Below, in pieces: positions 5,509 through 8,364 of a stretch of DNA of 8,364 nucleotides. The notes under the pieces are model-generated. The model was not told the DNA's origin. It made no database searches and saw nothing but the letters and a program-made list of their open reading frames with translations. A program made the translations under genes and the position numbers. Positions within the stretch are counted from its first letter, which is position 1. Every line of letters starts with the position of its first letter. This DNA is from Synergistaceae bacterium. Its GTDB lineage: Bacteria > Synergistota > Synergistia > Synergistales > Aminobacteriaceae. The stretch is taken from positions 1-8,364 of the forward strand of contig JAFTBA010000288.1 in NCBI GenBank assembly GCA_017458545.1, given 5' to 3'.

Positions 5509-6396
5509 ATGACAGCAAAGCCTATTTTCAAGGGAGTAGCTACAGCATTAATCACACCTATGAACGCTCAGGGTGTCGATTACGAATCATTCGGACGACT
5601 CATTGATTGGCAGTGCGAACAGGGAATTAACGCCCTCGTTATAGCAGGTACTACAGGTGAAGGCGCAACACTCACTTACGATGAACACATGGAAGCAATA
5701 TCATTCGCAGTCAAAAAAATTGCAGGACGTTGCACAGTCATAGCCGCTACAGGGTCAAATGATACTGCCAGAGCAATCGAACTCTCTCAGCACGCTTGTG
5801 CAGAAGGTGCCGATGCACTTCTCGTTGTTACACCCTATTACAACAAAACAACTCAGGCAGGTCTCGTCAAAATGTATGAGACTATCGCTGACGCTTCAAC
5901 AAAACCCTTAATCCTCTACAACGTCCCTTCAAGAACCGGCATTAACATTGAGCCTGAAACTTACGGGATTTTATCTCATCACCCTATGATTCAGGGCATC
6001 AAGGAAGCAAATTCAAACATCAGCAAAATAGTTCAGACCTTTCAGCTCATAGGCGACAGAATGGACGTTTATTCAGGCAACGATGACCAGATCGTTCCCT
6101 TAATGTCAATGGGCGGTCTCGGCGTAATCTCTGTACTCTCTAACCCTGCACCTAAACTCACTATGGAAATCTGCAGCAAATTCTTCGCAGGTGATGTCAA
6201 AGGTGCTGCAGAGTTACAGTGCAAATTACTCCCGTTAATCAATGCCCTTTTCTGCGAAACTAACCCGATTCCCGTTAAAGCTGCTATGTCCGCTATGGGC
6301 TTCTGTGAAAATTACCTCCGTTTACCGCTCGTACAGATGGAGGAAGCACACTGGCTTAAACTCAAGGCGTTAATGCAGGAACAGGGGTTGATTTAG
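5509..6396 (+). CDS. dapA: 4-hydroxy-tetrahydrodipicolinate synthase
   Basis: The 295-residue protein is a standard-length DapA, a cytosolic (beta/alpha)8 barrel that condenses pyruvate with aspartate 4-semialdehyde, the first step specific to diaminopimelate and lysine. The Schiff-base lysine is Lys165 in IKEA. Thr48 and Thr49 in GTTGE, Tyr111 in TPYYNK and Tyr137 in YNVP make up the proton relay, and Arg142 in SRTG binds the substrate carboxylate; all are offset by four from E. coli numbering. The start ATG is preceded by AAGGAG at 5493-5498, 10 bases away. It is the first gene after the terminator-like attenuator and is followed by dapB after 4 bases, so the two are translated as one operon. 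Lysine feedback residues cannot be judged reliably here. Confidence 0.97.
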   Translation: MTAKPIFKGVATALITPMNAQGVDYESFGRLIDWQCEQGINALVIAGTTGEGATLTYDEHMEAISFAVKKIAGRCTVIAATGSNDTARAIELSQHACAEGADALLVVTPYYNKTTQAGLVKMYETIADASTKPLILYNVPSRTGINIEPETYGILSHHPMIQGIKEANSNISKIVQTFQLIGDRMDVYSGNDDQIVPLMSMGGLGVISVLSNPAPKLTMEICSKFFAGDVKGAAELQCKLLPLINALFCETNPIPVKAAMSAMGFCENYLRLPLVQMEEAHWLKLKALMQEQGLI

Positions 6397-6400
6397 GGAT

Positions 6401-7138
6401 ATGAAGATTATCATTAACGGTGCAGGCGGCAAAATGGGCCGTATGCTTACGGACATGGCCGGGAACGATAACATTGCAGCACTTGTTGATGTAGCGTTTA
6501 CGACTGAGGAAGGTAAGTATCATTCGCTCAATGATTTCAAGGGTGAGGCCGATTGTGTTGTTGACTTCTCGAACCACAAAGCTACTGAGGCCGTTACATC
6601 ATACTGCGTCAAACGCAATATCCCGGTACTCATCGCCTCAACAGGTCAGACTGATGATGAAATGTCAATGATACGCGAAGCCTCGAAACATATTCCCGTC
6701 TTCATCTCGCCTAACATGTCAGTAGGTGTTGCTTTAGTTGCAGACATAGCAGAGAGGGTAGCAAGATTGTTCGGTGAATGCGATGTTGAAATGATTGAGG
6801 CTCATCACAATCAGAAGTTAGACGTTCCCAGCGGTACTGCGTTAATGCTCGCTAAAAGAGTTCAGGAAGCACGCGAAGGTTCAACACTCAACATAGGCCG
6901 TCACGAAAACGGCAAGCGTCCTGAAAACGAAATAGGTATTCACTCACTGCGTTACGGATCTGAGGTAGGCACTCACGAGATAATATTCTCGAACGGACTC
7001 GAAACCATAACTATAAGGCATGACGCTAAGAACAGGGCATTATTCGCTAAGGGTGCATTATCCGCTGTGAAATGGCTCGTCAGTCAGAAACCGGGCCTCT
7101 ACGGAATGAAGGACTTTATAGAAGGAGGAAGGGGTTAG
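6401..7138 (+). CDS. dapB: 4-hydroxy-tetrahydrodipicolinate reductase
   Basis: DapB reduces 4-hydroxy-tetrahydrodipicolinate to tetrahydrodipicolinate with NAD(P)H in the cytosol. The 245-residue sequence has the nucleotide-binding GAGGKMGRM at 7-15, a STGQT segment at 80-84, the catalytic region EAHHNQKLDVPSGTA at 133-147 (His135/His136, Lys139) and an NGLE segment near 204-207. The start lies 4 bases after dapA, with the ribosome binding site probably inside the dapA end. The C-terminus is odd: the typical end near GLYGMKDF is followed by IEGGRG, and the TAG stop (7136-7138) is formed by the first units of the heptad repeat array. The last residues therefore may not be ancestral. Confidence 0.96.
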   Translation: MKIIINGAGGKMGRMLTDMAGNDNIAALVDVAFTTEEGKYHSLNDFKGEADCVVDFSNHKATEAVTSYCVKRNIPVLIASTGQTDDEMSMIREASKHIPVFISPNMSVGVALVADIAERVARLFGECDVEMIEAHHNQKLDVPSGTALMLAKRVQEAREGSTLNIGRHENGKRPENEIGIHSLRYGSEVGTHEIIFSNGLETITIRHDAKNRALFAKGALSAVKWLVSQKPGLYGMKDFIEGGRG

Positions 7139-7233
7139 GGGTTAGGGACTAGGGACTAGGGGTTAGGGACTAGGGATTAGCTATCCCCTATACCCTACAT
7201 CCTACACCCTATAATCTACACCCTATACCCTGT
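7131..7233 (+). repeat. Inverted heptad array (seven G-rich plus seven C-rich units), G-quadruplex-prone
   Basis: Seven 7-base units GGGGTTA, GGGGTTA, GGGACTA, GGGACTA, GGGGTTA, GGGACTA and GGGATTA fill 7131-7179. After the spacer GCTAT come seven C-rich 7-base units (7185-7233), mostly CCCTA plus two bases, for example ACCCTAT and ACCCTAC. Written on one strand both arms are repeats of TAGGGNN, so the whole can fold as a long imperfect hairpin or cruciform in which about five of seven positions pair per unit. The left arm on the plus strand has seven G-runs of three or four bases with 3-4 base loops, a clear G-quadruplex motif. The array fills almost all of the 104-base gap between dapB and dapH, begins inside dapB and provides its stop codon. 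It is probably a dispersed intergenic repeat; its effect on dapH expression is unknown. Confidence 0.85.
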
Positions 7234-7242
7234 GAATTTATC

Positions 7243-7941
7243 ATGGACGCTCAGGAAATCATAAAATTCATATCGGACGCTAAAAAGGTTACTCCCGTCA
7301 AAATTTATCTTCGTGAGAAATCACCTATTGATTTCACGGGAACATCGGCAAAAATTTTCGGCACAGGCGACAAAATTATATTCGGTGACTGGTCGGAACT
7401 TCAGCACGTTATCGAGGCAAACCGCAGTTCTATTGACGACATCGTAATCGAAAACTCAGCACGTAACAGTGCAATACCCCTCTTAGACCTCAAGAACATT
7501 CCCGCCCGAATCGAACCCGGCGCAATTATCCGCGACAACGTTTCAATAGGACGCAACGCTGTCATCATGATGGGTGCTGTCCTCAACATCGGAGCTGTTG
7601 TCGGTGAAGGCACTATGATTGACATGGGAGCGATACTCGGAGGACGCGCTACTGTCGGCAAAAACTGCCACATAGGTGCAGGTGCAGTACTCGCAGGTGT
7701 AATCGAACCTGCAAGCGCAAAGCCTGTTATTGTTGACGACGGTGTGCTTGTAGGGGCTAACGCGGTTATAATCGAGGGCGTTCACATCGGTGAAGGTGCT
7801 GTTGTCGCTGCAGGTGCTGTAGTGATTGAGGACGTTGAGGCAGGTAAAGTAGTTGCAGGCTGCCCCGCAAGAGTCATTAAGGACAAGGACAGCGGTACTA
7901 CGCTCAAGACAGCGTTACAGGAATCATTGAGGAAAATTTAG
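7243..7941 (+). CDS. dapH: Tetrahydrodipicolinate N-acetyltransferase
   Basis: The 232-residue protein matches B. subtilis DapH (YkuQ, about 236 residues) throughout. It has a small N-terminal domain (1-85, with RNSAIPLLDLKN at 74-85) and a left-handed beta-helix of hexapeptide repeats at about 90-210. The helix includes EPGAIIRD, GEGTMIDM, LGGRATVGKNCHIGAG and AGVIEPASAKP. It transfers acetyl from acetyl-CoA to tetrahydrodipicolinate, giving N-acetyl-2-amino-6-oxopimelate, and so marks the acetylase branch of lysine synthesis rather than the succinylase (DapD) branch. The start ATG at 7243 agrees with the B. subtilis N-terminus (MDAQEIIKF), but no ribosome binding site is visible before it because the heptad array ends ten bases upstream. 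The M20 hydrolase follows after 4 bases. Confidence 0.95.
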   Translation: MDAQEIIKFISDAKKVTPVKIYLREKSPIDFTGTSAKIFGTGDKIIFGDWSELQHVIEANRSSIDDIVIENSARNSAIPLLDLKNIPARIEPGAIIRDNVSIGRNAVIMMGAVLNIGAVVGEGTMIDMGAILGGRATVGKNCHIGAGAVLAGVIEPASAKPVIVDDGVLVGANAVIIEGVHIGEGAVVAAGAVVIEDVEAGKVVAGCPARVIKDKDSGTTLKTALQESLRKI

Positions 7942-7945
7942 CGAT

Positions 7946-8364
7946 ATGGGCATAAATTTTTTGGCTGAGGCCGAATCTCTCAGGGACAAACTCATTGAGA
8001 TACGCAAGGAGTTTCACCGTAACCCCGAAATCGGAGATCATGAGTTCAAAACGGCTGAGTTAATCGAAAAATATCTCGATGAACTCGGAATACCTCATAA
8101 GCGTGTTATAGGCACAGGAGTTATAGCTAAGGTTGACGGGAAATTAGGGGGCAGAAATTGCGCAGTACGTTCGGACATTGACGCTCTCCCCATCACAGAA
8201 GCAACAGGCTGCGACTTTGCGAGCCGTAACAGCGGAATCATGCACGCATGCGGCCATGACGTACACATGACAGGAGCATTGGGAGCAGCAATGATACTCA
8301 ACGCTCACAGGGATGAATTGAGCGGTTCAGTAACGTTCCTGTTCCAGCCCAACGAGGAAGGTAC
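7946..8364 (+). CDS. M20D-family amidohydrolase, probable N-acetyl-diaminopimelate deacetylase (partial)
   Basis: The first 139 residues of the protein are in the window; M20D enzymes have about 370-400. Visible motifs are the RKEFHRNPEIG start (20-30), RSDIDALPI at 75-83, the metal-binding MHACGHDVHM at 99-108 (Cys102, His104) and QPNEEG at 134-139, which holds the catalytic glutamate and a metal ligand. The start ATG lies 4 bases after dapH, with GAGGAAA upstream inside the dapH end. M20D enzymes hydrolyse N-acyl amino acids (the family includes hippurate and indole-acetyl-amino-acid hydrolases). Position directly after dapH makes N-acetyl-LL-diaminopimelate the likely substrate, as for B. 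subtilis YkuR. Family assignment is firm; substrate rests on context. Confidence 0.88.
   Translation, partial: MGINFLAEAESLRDKLIEIRKEFHRNPEIGDHEFKTAELIEKYLDELGIPHKRVIGTGVIAKVDGKLGGRNCAVRSDIDALPITEATGCDFASRNSGIMHACGHDVHMTGALGAAMILNAHRDELSGSVTFLFQPNEEG

Noticed and set aside
7131..7233. CRISPR array or eukaryote-like telomere repeat
   Set aside because: Units are seven bases without spacers and occur in both orientations within a bacterial operon, so neither explanation fits.
7401..7785. Minus-strand open frames inside dapH
   Set aside because: They are complementary-strand shadows of the conserved hexapeptide-repeat coding sequence.

Overview
The window looks like a bacterial chromosome segment of moderate G+C (estimated by eye at 42-45%). 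It has short intergenic spaces and sigma70-type promoters. Lysine/diaminopimelate genes of the N-acetyl variant, a divergent YchF-type GTPase and an exported protein resembling treponemal Tp47 together suggest an anaerobic bacterium, possibly Synergistota or a related gut lineage. That placement is an inference from gene content and has not been checked by phylogeny.

Left part (1-3412, all minus strand). Reading leftward there is a potassium/proton antiporter (1783-3267), a membrane-anchored L,D-transpeptidase (828-1676) and, 6 bases further on, a YchF/OLA1-like GTPase that leaves the window at its C-terminal side. The antiporter has its own plausible promoter (3303-3331). It is separated from the next gene by a strong intrinsic terminator (3345-3377).

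Middle (3413-5125, minus strand). An exported Tp47-like protein gene is split by a 261-bp element (3615-3875). The element carries every sequence signal of an IS608-type single-strand transposon (IS200/IS605 family): TTAC target, AAAG and GAAT guides, two subterminal hairpins and a TCAA right end. It has no transposase and no tnpB gene. What remains is the two ends, an internal promoter and a region shaped like a TnpB omega (guide) RNA whose guide would be read from the interrupted host gene. Removing exactly this element re-joins the host gene in frame, giving a 483-residue protein that ends just before the terminator at 3345-3377. The disruption therefore looks recent and potentially reversible.

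Right part (5126-8364). Two strong promoters face away from each other, with -35 boxes 26 bp apart. The plus-strand promoter drives a 37-codon open reading frame, then an intrinsic terminator, then dapA with no room for another promoter. This is the arrangement of an attenuator, and a possible alternative pairing overlaps the leader stop codon. Downstream are dapA, dapB, dapH (acetyltransferase) and an M20-family amidohydrolase, probably the N-acetyl-diaminopimelate deacetylase, cut by the window end. Together they cover aspartate semialdehyde condensation through succinylase-independent (acetylase) diaminopimelate synthesis; the aminotransferase is not in the window. A striking array of seven G-rich heptads followed by seven C-rich heptads (7131-7233) sits between dapB and dapH. 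It supplies the dapB stop codon and leaves dapH without a visible ribosome binding site.
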